DNA from: Paraburkholderia bryophila
GTDB lineage: Bacteria; Pseudomonadota; Gammaproteobacteria; Burkholderiales; Burkholderiaceae
Assembly (NCBI RefSeq): GCF_003269035.1
Contig: NZ_QLTK01000007.1
Location: 186,001-250,000, forward strand
Length of the DNA: 64,000 nucleotides
Reading direction: 5' to 3'
Positions 46,207 to 54,090 of this stretch are shown here, one piece after another; position 1 is the stretch's first letter; each line of letters opens with the position of its first letter. Made by a program: the position numbers and the translations under genes. The notes beneath the pieces are model-generated. The model was given only the letters and a program-made list of their open reading frames with translations, did not search any database and was not told where the DNA came from.

Positions 46207-46231
46207 CGTTGTTCCTTAACGTTATGAGCGA

Positions 46232-48772
46232 TCAGCCTGCCTTGGGCAGGTCGGCCACGAGCCGGATCGAGGTGGTCAGTTCTTCGAGCTGGAAGTGCGG
46301 CTTCAGGAACATGGTTGCCTTGTACGAGCCTGGCGCGCCCGGCACTTCGGTCACCACGATGCTCGCCGAGCGCAGCGGATAGCTGGCCTTGATTTCCTGG
46401 GTCGCGTTGTCGTCGAGCAGCACGTATTGCGCGATCCAGGTGTTCAGATACGCTTCGAGCGTCGCGCGATTCTGGAAGCCACCCACCTTTTTGCGCACCA
46501 GCACCTTGACGTAATGCGCGAAGCGCGACGCGGCCAGCATGTACGGCAAACGCGCGGAAAGTTGCGCATTCGCGTTGGCTTCGTCGGACAGGTACGTGAT
46601 CGGCTGGTTGACCGTCTGCCCGCCAAAAAACACCGCGTTGGCCGAACCCTTGCTATGGCACAGCGCGATAAACCCGAGGTCGCTCAGTTCCTTCTCGCGA
46701 CGGTCGGTGATCGCGACTTCGGTCGGACAGAACAGCACCTGCGAACCGCGATCGGTGCGGTACTGGTAGAGCGGCAAACCGTCGACCAGACCGCCGCCCT
46801 CTTCGCCACGAATCGCCGCGGTCCACTGATATAGCGCGAACGCGTTGGTGATGCGTTGCGCCAGCGCGTAGGCCGCATTGCCCCACAGGAACTTGCTGTC
46901 CGAGTCGATATCGGCGAACTTCACGCCGTTCTGATCGGCGTCCACGTTGGTCGGATCGGTGCTCGGGCGCCGGCCGTCGCTGGAGATATCTTCGATGTAG
47001 TTGAAGCCGACCGGCGCGACCGTGTAGTCGTACGGCAGGCGCAACAACAGACGCGGCAGCACCAGCGTGGCGTAGCGCGAATCCTCGGTCTGACGGAATG
47101 CGTTGAACGAGATCCAGTCGTTGCCTTCGAAGATTTTCGCGAGGTCGCGCGGCTTGCCGAGTTGCGAATAATCGTCGAGGCCGAACATCGAAGGCTGCGC
47201 GCCGGCGATCAGCGGCGCGTGCGCCGCGGCGGCTACCTGTGTGACCTTGTTGAGGAACTCGATGTCGAGATCGGCCTTGCCGATCGGGTAGTCCATGATC
47301 AGCACGCTGAACGGATTGCCGCCCAAGGTGCCGTATTCCGCTTCGTACGTGAGCTTGAACATCAGGCTCTGATCGAACTCGACGGCGGTCTCCAGATCGT
47401 TCGACAGTTCGTCGCGGCGCGTGTTGAAGACCTTCAGCTTCAGCATCGTGCCGGTTTCGGTGTTCGCCACCAGGTTCGCGATGCTGCGCCACGTCGCTTC
47501 GAGACTCTGGAATGAATCCGAGTGCAGGATCGCGTCGATGTTGGCGCTGAGCTTGTTGTCGATATCGACGACGGCGGCGTCGATCCACTGTGCCGCGTGC
47601 ATCACCGGAGCGGGCTGCGACTGCGCCGGCTGGGCGTCGATCGCGGTGAGCACCACCTCGTTGAAGTAGCCGAGCAGGGCTAGTGCGTCGGCCCAATCGG
47701 GTGGGGTTGCGGCGGGGGACGCTGCGGGGGTCGGGGTTGGGGTTGCAGACGGGGTTGCAGACGGGGTTGCAGATGGCGTTGCGGACGGGGTTGCAGACGG
47801 CGTCACGGCGGCGCTGGGAGTGCCGTCGGCTCCGCTGGCTTGAGTGTTGGCGCCCTGCCCGTTGTCCGTACCGCCTTGTGTGTTGTCACCGCCCTGGCCA
47901 CCCGATGCTGCACCTTGCGTGCCGGTGCCTTGCGTACCGGTGCCTTGCGTGCCGGTGCTGTTGCTGGCCGGAGCAGGCGGTGGTGTCGTCACCAGATGGC
48001 TGAGCAATTGCGACAGCACGTTGTCCGGCGTCAATTGGGCCGGCGGCAGGGCCTTTGCGGCCGGCGTCACGCCGAGCGTGCGCCATGCGTCGGACGGCGA
48101 TGGCGAGGTTGTGGCGTTTGTGCCGCCGGTGCCGCTTGTGCTGCCTGTGCCATTGGCGCCGTTCGAACCGTTCGCACCGCTCGAACCATTGGCGCCGTTC
48201 GAACCGTTCGCACCATTGGCACCATTCGCCCCAGCCGTCTGCGCCGACTTGTACTTATCCGCGATCGCCTTGCGCAACGGCGCTTGATCCGGTGCACAAG
48301 TCCGATCGAGCGCCGCGGCCAGTTCGTCGTCGATCTCGGCGCGCGCCTGCAACATCCGCACATTGGCGCGCGCCGCATTGTGCGCGGCCAGCCGGTCCAC
48401 TTTTTTAACCACCGAAATCGGCTTGAAGTCGTCGAGCGTCTCGAACGTCAGCCTGGTCGGATCATGCTCGGGGCCGCCGCCGGGTGTCGTCGGCGGCAAC
48501 GCCACCTTCGACAGGTCGACCATCGCGCCGGACGCCTTCATGATGTCGAAAATGTTGTCGCGATCGATCTCGATGAACTCGCGCTGCTTGTACGGTATCG
48601 GCAAATCCGCACTGCCCGCATCGCCGGAAAGATTCGCGAAGATGCCGACGATGAACGGCAATTGCGTCGCCCGTTGCGCGCCGCCGGTCTCCACCTCGTA
48701 GGTGATCTTGACACGCGGTGGTCGCACGCGCGTCAGCTTTTGCTGGACGTTGTCGTCCTCTATAAACCCCAT
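46232..48772 (-). CDS. tssBC: Natural TssB-TssC fusion: both T6SS sheath subunits in one polypeptide
   Basis: An 846-residue protein. Residues 1-178 are TssB (VRPPRVKITYEVETGGAQRA, LPFIVGIFANLSGDAG, FIEIDRDNIFDIMKASG, FETLDDFKPISVVKKV). Residues 179-358 are a low-complexity linker. From about 395 to 846 it is TssC (IDNKLSANIDAILHSDSFQS, TYEAEYGTLGGNPFSVLIMD, FMLAASRFAHYVK-like LPYMLAASRFAHYVKVLVRK, GAPGSYKATMFLKPHFQLEE). ATG 48772 has a GAGG ribosome site; the frame opens upstream, but that part has no TssB features. An internal Met at 391 (47602) lacks a ribosome site. Normally these are two genes. It follows a -24/-12 promoter and heads the operon. Confidence 0.94.
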   Translation of the reverse strand: MGFIEDDNVQQKLTRVRPPRVKITYEVETGGAQRATQLPFIVGIFANLSGDAGSADLPIPYKQREFIEIDRDNIFDIMKASGAMVDLSKVALPPTTPGGGPEHDPTRLTFETLDDFKPISVVKKVDRLAAHNAARANVRMLQARAEIDDELAAALDRTCAPDQAPLRKAIADKYKSAQTAGANGANGANGSNGANGSSGANGSNGANGTGSTSGTGGTNATTSPSPSDAWRTLGVTPAAKALPPAQLTPDNVLSQLLSHLVTTPPPAPASNSTGTQGTGTQGTGTQGAASGGQGGDNTQGGTDNGQGANTQASGADGTPSAAVTPSATPSATPSATPSATPSATPTPTPAASPAATPPDWADALALLGYFNEVVLTAIDAQPAQSQPAPVMHAAQWIDAAVVDIDNKLSANIDAILHSDSFQSLEATWRSIANLVANTETGTMLKLKVFNTRRDELSNDLETAVEFDQSLMFKLTYEAEYGTLGGNPFSVLIMDYPIGKADLDIEFLNKVTQVAAAAHAPLIAGAQPSMFGLDDYSQLGKPRDLAKIFEGNDWISFNAFRQTEDSRYATLVLPRLLLRLPYDYTVAPVGFNYIEDISSDGRRPSTDPTNVDADQNGVKFADIDSDSKFLWGNAAYALAQRITNAFALYQWTAAIRGEEGGGLVDGLPLYQYRTDRGSQVLFCPTEVAITDRREKELSDLGFIALCHSKGSANAVFFGGQTVNQPITYLSDEANANAQLSARLPYMLAASRFAHYVKVLVRKKVGGFQNRATLEAYLNTWIAQYVLLDDNATQEIKASYPLRSASIVVTEVPGAPGSYKATMFLKPHFQLEELTTSIRLVADLPKAG
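47699..48238 (-). repeat. Low-complexity linker repeats between TssB and TssC halves
   Basis: Codons for residues 179-358 are built of several in-frame repeats: (GAN/GSN)n near the N-terminal end, three TGTQG units, and about five SATP units (12-bp DNA repeats around 47745-47800). A non-repetitive island (about residues 227-262, including DAWRTLGVTPAAKALPPAQL) interrupts them. All units are multiples of three bases, consistent with coding. Confidence 0.88.
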
Positions 48773-49281
48773 GTGCTCGCCTCGCTTCAATCGGTTAAGA
48801 AAGAGAAGGCGAACCAGACCCAGCCTGATCGGATGCTTCTCTCGTCCATTCTTCATACAAGCTTTGTGCCAGCTTGCGGAAAACGTGGCGTGAGCCTCGC
48901 TGCGTGGGGTAGACGGCGCAAAGCGACGCGAGCGATGCAAGTCGCGCGATGAGTACGATTTCACCCAGGTCGACGGTCGACTCGGACGTTGAGAAAGTTC
49001 GCTCCGGTGCCGTGGCGCATGATCGATCCGGCGGTTTGTCGACCGGCAGGCGGGTGGGATGAATTCACCTCGCCGTGGGTCGAATCGCACCCCGCGTTAG
49101 TCGCGAATCGGCGCGCGTTTAGAGCAGGCGTGCGTGCGCCTCGCGCGAATGTGCGATAGGCAAAGTGGAATCGGGGCAATGGCCGAACGAACGCTGAAGC
49201 AGCGCTTCGGCGCTGATGGAAAATCGACAAACGTAGAAGACAGCTTCAGGCTCACGCGCGCAGTGACAGCGCCCGCTTAGC
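48773..49281. other. Non-coding upstream region of the T6SS operon
   Basis: About 510 bases between the tssBC start and the small gene ending at 49282. It holds the -24/-12 promoter at 48857-48871 near the tssBC side. In the remaining stretch I find only shadow frames with no ribosome site; it may carry activator-binding sites, which lie upstream of sigma-54 promoters. Confidence 0.6.
48857..48871 (-). promoter_or_regulatory. Sigma-54 (-24/-12) promoter of the T6SS operon
   Basis: On the minus strand the sequence is TGGCACAAAGCTTGT. It matches the RpoN consensus TGGCAC-N5-TTGC at all positions except the last (T for C), with the required 10 bases between the GG and the -12 GT. It would start transcription about 70 bases before ATG 48772. 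A sigma-54-dependent activator is encoded immediately upstream. Confidence 0.72.
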
Positions 49282-49527
49282 TCAGCCCAGCGCGCCTGAA
49301 TCGCGCCGTGCGCGCCACAGCAGGCGGCTGCCGATCGGCACGCACGCCACCAGCCCTTGTTCGAACAACAACTCGAGCGCGGCCTGCGTGACATCGGGTG
49401 AAATCGCCGCGGCGTGCGTGCCGATCCAGACGAAGTGCACGCCTTCGACGGTATCGGCCGCGGCCGGATGATCCAGCAGATAGCGGAGGATTTGCAGCGC
49501 GGCGATTCGCGTCAGATCATCGATCAC
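49282..49527 (-). CDS. Small winged-helix-like protein beside the sigma-54 activator
   Basis: An 81-residue protein (VIDDLTRIAALQILRYLLDH ... ISPDVTQAALELLFEQGLVA ... IGSRLLWRARRD). The helix, helix, beta-hairpin pattern resembles a minimal winged-helix domain. The start is GTG 49527, about 50 bases after the activator stop; the only nearby ATG runs straight into a stop. It may be a T6SS-specific regulatory partner; I do not recognise a named family. Confidence 0.55.
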   Translation of the reverse strand: MIDDLTRIAALQILRYLLDHPAAADTVEGVHFVWIGTHAAAISPDVTQAALELLFEQGLVACVPIGSRLLWRARRDSGALG

Positions 49528-49576
49528 GATGCGATCCGTCGATCAGTGCGCGAACCGCGCCGGATTGACCCGCTCG

Positions 49577-50581
49577 TCAATTCGAGCGATCACGGGCCAG
49601 GCCGTGTTTGCGGACCAGTTTGCCGAACGCACTGCGCTCCTCGCCGGCGAGCCGCGCCGCGAGCGACAGATTGCCGTTCGACTCCTCCAGCAGGCGGCGC
49701 AGATAGTTGACCTCGAAGCTGGCAATCGCCGCGGCTTTTTCGGTTTTGAAACCACGCGGTACGTCGGCGCCGCCGGCCGAACTTGCCGAAGCCGAAGCAG
49801 AAGCCGCAATCGCAGCCGCTGCCGCCGCCGAAGCCGGGCCGACCGACACCAGATCACTATCGGCAAGCAGAAACGCGCGATGTACCGCGTTCTCCAGTTC
49901 GCGAACGTTGCCCGGCCACGAATGCTCACGAAGATACGCCAGCGACACGGCGTCGAAGCGCATTTCGTGCCGCGAATAGCGGCTGCGCAAGCGGTCGAGA
50001 AAGACTTGCGCGAGTTCGATCTTGTCGTCCGAACGCTCGCGCAGCGGCGGAATGCGCAGCGTGACGACGTCGAGCCGGTACAGCAGATCGCGCCGGAAAT
50101 GCCGCGCTTCCACCAGTTCCGCGAGGTTCGCGTTGGTCGCGACGATGATCCGTACGTTCGCCTGACGGATGCGCGTTCCGCCCACACGGCGATACGTGCC
50201 GTCCTGTAGAAAGCGCAGTAGCGACGCCTGCGCCTTGAGCCCGAGCGCGTCGATTTCGTCGAGGAACAGCGTGCCGCCGTCGGCCTCGCCGATCAGCCCG
50301 GGACTGTCGAGCTTCGCGTCGGTGAACGCGCCGCGCTCATGGCCGAACAATTCGCTTTCCACCAGCATTTCCGGCAAGGCGCCGCAATTGACCGGCACAA
50401 AAGCGCATTGCTTTCGCTCGCCGAGATAGTGGATCGCCCGCACCGCCATTTCCTTGCCGGTGCCGGTCTCGCCAAGCACCGTGACCGGCACGTCCACGCT
50501 GGCGATCTTTTCGATTTGCCGTCTCATCGCGTGCATTGCCGCGGACGAGCCTAGCAGATTGAGACGAACGAACGGATCCAT
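49577..50581 (-). CDS. Sigma-54-dependent transcriptional activator lacking an N-terminal sensor domain
   Basis: A 334-residue bacterial enhancer-binding protein consisting of an AAA+ domain and a Fis-type helix-turn-helix. Walker A is GETGTGKE (37-44), the sigma-54 contact loop is GAFTDA (84-89; consensus GAFTGA), Walker B is GGTLFLDEID, and the sensor and arginine-finger region contains FRRDLLYRLDVVTLRIPPLR. An Ala/Ser linker leads to the DNA-binding end (LRRLLEESNGNLSLAARLAG). ATG 50581 has GGGG upstream; a GTG at 50587 is also possible. It most likely drives the 48857-48871 promoter. No receiver or GAF domain is present, so control must be by expression level or a partner. Confidence 0.92.
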   Translation of the reverse strand: MDPFVRLNLLGSSAAMHAMRRQIEKIASVDVPVTVLGETGTGKEMAVRAIHYLGERKQCAFVPVNCGALPEMLVESELFGHERGAFTDAKLDSPGLIGEADGGTLFLDEIDALGLKAQASLLRFLQDGTYRRVGGTRIRQANVRIIVATNANLAELVEARHFRRDLLYRLDVVTLRIPPLRERSDDKIELAQVFLDRLRSRYSRHEMRFDAVSLAYLREHSWPGNVRELENAVHRAFLLADSDLVSVGPASAAAAAAIAASASASASSAGGADVPRGFKTEKAAAIASFEVNYLRRLLEESNGNLSLAARLAGEERSAFGKLVRKHGLARDRSN

Positions 50582-51594
50582 GCGCACCCCGGAAGCTGGT
50601 CTATAAATTTAGCGATCCGCGAGCGCCTCGCGGATAACTTCTTTTCTTGTAGAGCAACGCGGCGACGCCGCAATTTCTTATACAGCGTATTGCTGGATCG
50701 GACCTCGGGGCACAGGTCATTGCACGCATTTCGTCTATTCACGATATGCGTTTTAACGCATAGCGGCTTTCAATTGACTTTAATGAAATTGTGCTAATTG
50801 CATAATCGATATATGCCATCCCTGCACCGATGAACCGCAGCATAGCGAATCGCGGCGCGCGTAGCTAGAAGAAAAAACCATGAATGATTACGGGCGCTTA
50901 AAGGGCGCTTAAAGGGCGGTTAGCGGACGGTGGACGGACGGTGGCGAGCTTGCGGTGCCCTACGCGCATTACCCCGCATTCGTGCGCTTGCACATTGCGT
51001 ATACGTCAATGCGTCGACTTTCGGTGACTACCAAAATTTAATTATCCGCAGATGACAGGCTGCTATTTCGTGCGCGGGCGCTCGTGAAGATGAGCAGTAA
51101 TACATCGCTATATTTCGCCATCCAAAGCATTGATCTCTTCACATCGGAGCCTTCTCGCTCACCCTATTGTCAATTGCAGGTGCGTGGAGATTCGACGGGA
51201 AAATTCATCGCTCGAACTGACTTTGATCGCGGCAACGATGCCGTGGTGTTCTATTGGAAAAACGGCGGCGGCGCTATCGACCGACTACGCACGTTACACG
51301 CGCTTGCAATACAAACACTATTGCCGCGCGTGAGGAAACGACCGTGCTCTTAATCGGCGTGCGAATGCTGCGTGAGTACAATTCGGGCCTCGACCCGGAC
51401 CGCCACTCTTCGGGGCAATTCACACTGAACGAGGGTCGGCCCTGAGGCAATCACTTGATTGCGCGAAAACCTGTATGGATGTACAGTATCTCACCATGGT
51501 GTCCGGACCTGCCGACGAACAGACGCGCAGGCCCCGGCACCCGCACTGCGGAGTCGTGACGCAGCGCAAACATGGGGCAAGCATAGGAGAAAAC
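50582..51594. other. AT-richer non-coding region upstream of the sigma-54 activator
   Basis: About 1 kb with a lower GC content than its surroundings. It carries the inverted repeat at 50745-50762, short direct repeats of GGGCGCTTAAA around 50895-50920 and GGACGGTG-type repeats just after. A possible 89-codon frame at 51084-51353 lacks a ribosome site and any family trait. No gene is supported. Confidence 0.6.
50745..50762. promoter_or_regulatory. Inverted repeat, candidate operator for the sigma-54 activator gene
   Basis: TATGCGTT and AACGCATA flank TT, giving perfect 8-bp arms, about 165 bases upstream of the activator start. The size and spacing suit a dimeric regulator. The regulator is not identified. 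Confidence 0.45.
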
Positions 51595-51948
51595 ATGTTT
51601 CGATTTGCGATTCAAGGTGTATTGCTGCTGGCGTTCGCTTCGACAGCGGCGGCCAGCGAGCACTACATCGAGATCTGGAATCCGCCGGAAGCGCGGCTCC
51701 CGCAGGCATCGGCTAGCGGCAAGGGCATTGCGGGCAAGCGGCCACCCGTTTCTCGCCATGCGTCCAGAGCGGCGCCACGCCGGGTTGCAGATGCGGTTGG
51801 GCAATCCGTTCCAGGCAAAAAACGTGTGTCGGATACCTTTAAAAAGCCTATAGCACCACGCCCCACCGACATTCCTCGCATCATGACGCCCGAAGGCAAT
51901 GTGCTTCGCGTGAACTACACCGGTTCGCCGGTTCAGGTGGTGCGTTGA
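51595..51948 (+). CDS. Small secreted protein of unknown function
   Basis: A 117-residue protein with a clean signal peptide (MFRFAIQGVLLLAFASTAAA, cleaved near SEH) and a strong ribosome site (AGGAGA) before ATG 51595. The mature part is basic and proline-rich (KGIAGKRPPVSRHASRAAPR, DTFKKPIAPRPTDIPR) and ends with RVNYTGSPVQVVR. I do not recognise the family. The frame is open to 51475, but the signal peptide sets the start. It stands alone. Confidence 0.75.
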   Translation: MFRFAIQGVLLLAFASTAAASEHYIEIWNPPEARLPQASASGKGIAGKRPPVSRHASRAAPRRVADAVGQSVPGKKRVSDTFKKPIAPRPTDIPRIMTPEGNVLRVNYTGSPVQVVR

Positions 51949-52125
51949 ACGACACGTCCAACGCGGCAAGTATCGAGTCCGTGCTCGCCATCTGAGCCAC
52001 GTAATTCACGTCACGTTAAACGACAGGCATCCAGACTTTTTCTCCAATCGGTCACGCAGCGAACACGCCTGGAAGAGCAGCCATGGTCGAACACCTCCAC
52101 TCCCCGAGCCTGATCAACCGCCCGC

Positions 52126-52677
52126 TTATCCCCGCGACTTGACCGGCTTTTCCATGCACGCGTCGACGTCGACACTGTCCTGATCGTTGCCATGTGCGCG
52201 GCTCGCCAGCCGCGAATAAGCAGCGGCGAGTCGGCGGAGTTCGTCTTCAGAAGCGTCCTCGATACCGATCAATTGATCGTTCGCCGCGCGATGCGACGCG
52301 AGCAGTTCATTCAGCTTCAGATGCACCGCCACGCTGTCCTTGTTCTGACTTTGCTGGATCAGAAAAACCATCAAAAAGGTAATGATGGTCGTGCCGGTAT
52401 TGATCACCAGTTGCCAGCCGTCGGAGAAGTGAAATAGCGGCCCCGTCACTGCCCAGACAATCACCGTGATCGCCGCGACGCCGAATGCGACCGGTGAACC
52501 GGCCAGCCGCGTGACCGAACTGGCGAAGGTGTCGAAAGCGCGTGTAATGGGGTGGCGTGTCGCGTATGCCGGGCTCGACGTGTCCGGCACGGTGCTGAGG
52601 CTTTCGGCGTAAGCGCCCGATTTTGTTTCTGGCACGGATGCCTCCGACAGTTGTGGTTCACCTCTGTCGGATAGCAT
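52126..52677 (-). CDS. Low-affinity iron permease family membrane protein
   Basis: A 183-residue protein with two adjacent membrane helices (SPVAFGVAAITVIVWAVTGP and LVINTGTTIITFLMVFLIQQ) and the family's QQSQNKDSVAVHLKLNELLA segment followed by a helical tail (EDELRRLAAAYSRLA). The Pfam name refers to fungal Fet4; bacterial members of this length have no proven iron role. It is 66 bases downstream of an MFS efflux gene on the same strand. An 8-bp inverted repeat (52643-52671) covers its first codons. Confidence 0.88.
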   Translation of the reverse strand: MLSDRGEPQLSEASVPETKSGAYAESLSTVPDTSSPAYATRHPITRAFDTFASSVTRLAGSPVAFGVAAITVIVWAVTGPLFHFSDGWQLVINTGTTIITFLMVFLIQQSQNKDSVAVHLKLNELLASHRAANDQLIGIEDASEDELRRLAAAYSRLASRAHGNDQDSVDVDACMEKPVKSRG

Positions 52678-52743
52678 TTTGCGTGCCGTGCGGCGACGCT
52701 CACGCTGTAACGAAGCGCGCCGCGATGCACGGCATCGACGACG

Positions 52744-54090
52744 TTAGTCGGTACACGCGGGGCACACTACCGTCGTAGCAGCCGGCTCGCTTACTGGCGT
52801 CTTTGCCGGCTGAGTCGCATGCTCAGTTGCCAGCTTATCCAGCGCATGACGCCCCGACTCAGCCACCCCAGTCGCAACCCTCCCGCCCTGCTCGCCTCGC
52901 CCGAAACTCAGCAACGCCCCGAGCCCCAGCAACGCGAGAACACTGCCGAGCAGAAGATCGGCGGCAATGCCCACGTGATCGACCACCACCCCGCCCACCA
53001 GCGAGCCGAGTGCGATCGCCACCTGAATGATGCTCACGAACAGGGCCGAACCCGCCTCCGGCGAATCCGGCGTGGCGCGCTGAATCCAGATGCTGAAACA
53101 GAGCGGCAACGCGCCGAACGAAACGCCCCACGCGAGCACGAGCGCCGCGACGCCGACCGGCGAATGCTGCATCAGCGGCAACGAAACCAACGCGATCATC
53201 AGCAGCGACACCATCGCGCCCAGCGACACCTTCAGATTGCGCGTGACGGTGGACGACACCACGAAGTTGGAGATGAATCCGATCATGCCGAAGCCGAGCA
53301 GCAGCCAGGTGATGGTCGGCATGCCCAGATTCGCATTGCGCAAGAGGAATGGCGTGATGTACGTGTACGACGAGAAATGCGCGCCGAACACCAGCGCCAC
53401 CATCAACATACTTTTACGCGGATGCGAACGGCGCAGCAGCGTCGTCAGATCGTGCAGGCGCAATGCCGCGTTCGACGGTAACGACGGCACGAAGAAGAAC
53501 TGCGCGACGAGCGCGACGGCAACCAGCACACCGGTCGCCATGAACGAAGCACGCCACGACGCGAAACTCGCGATGAACGTGCCGAGCGGCACGCCGATCA
53601 CCGTTGCGCACGTCACGCCGGTCAATATCGTCGCCATGGCGCGTGCGGAATCCTTCGGCCGCACGAGGCGTCCCGACGCCGCCGTGGCCAGGGTCCAGAA
53701 ACCGCCCAACGCGGCGCCGAGCAACGCACGGCCCACCAGCATGACGAGGAAATCCGGCGCAAGGGCGGAGATCAGATTCGACGCCAGCAGTAACGCGGTG
53801 AGCAGCAGAAAAACGCGCCGCCGATCCATGCGGCCGGCCACCAGCATCAGACCCGGAGCCGAAAAAGCCGCGATTACGCCGGGCACGGTGACCATCAATC
53901 CCGCGGTGCCCGGCGACACGCCCAGATCCGCCGCGACGCGCGGCAACAATCCGACCGGTAAAAACTCGGTCGTCACGAAGGCAAAGGCGCCGATTGCAAC
54001 GGCGCCGACCGCGAGCCACGAACGCACGGACGACGACGCACCATCGTCCGTCGAGGCGTGGCTCGACGGCAGATTATCTTCCATCAACAT
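52744..54090 (-). CDS. MFS efflux transporter, DHA1 family
   Basis: A 448-residue, 12-helix drug/metabolite exporter: FAFVTTEFLPVGLLPRVAAD in helix 1, MLVAGRMDRRRVFLLLTALL (motif A), RALLGAALGGFWTLATAASG (motif B region), and VTCATVIGVPLGTFIASFAS (motif C region). This matches the sugar-efflux/NepI-like branch. The end is an unusual hydrophilic tail with two cysteines (VVCPACTD). Start codons at 54090 and 54084 are both possible; no strong ribosome site is seen. A terminator-like hairpin lies in its leader (54175-54200). Confidence 0.88.
   Translation of the reverse strand: MLMEDNLPSSHASTDDGASSSVRSWLAVGAVAIGAFAFVTTEFLPVGLLPRVAADLGVSPGTAGLMVTVPGVIAAFSAPGLMLVAGRMDRRRVFLLLTALLLASNLISALAPDFLVMLVGRALLGAALGGFWTLATAASGRLVRPKDSARAMATILTGVTCATVIGVPLGTFIASFASWRASFMATGVLVAVALVAQFFFVPSLPSNAALRLHDLTTLLRRSHPRKSMLMVALVFGAHFSSYTYITPFLLRNANLGMPTITWLLLGFGMIGFISNFVVSSTVTRNLKVSLGAMVSLLMIALVSLPLMQHSPVGVAALVLAWGVSFGALPLCFSIWIQRATPDSPEAGSALFVSIIQVAIALGSLVGGVVVDHVGIAADLLLGSVLALLGLGALLSFGRGEQGGRVATGVAESGRHALDKLATEHATQPAKTPVSEPAATTVVCPACTD

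Noticed and set aside
46232..48772. TssBC fusion as a simple sequencing error merging two genes
   Set aside because: A single-base error would join normal TssB and TssC ends. Instead about 180 codons of in-frame repeats (units of 9, 12 and 15 bases) separate the domains, and there is no ribosome site before the internal Met 391.
48773..49090. Upstream extension of the TssBC frame
   Set aside because: The extra residues are Arg/Ser-rich, not TssB-like, and overlap the sigma-54 promoter; ATG 48772 has a ribosome site.
51084..51353. 89-codon frame upstream of the small secreted protein
   Set aside because: No good ribosome site, no family features; its tail overlaps non-coding repeats. Could be revisited if conserved.
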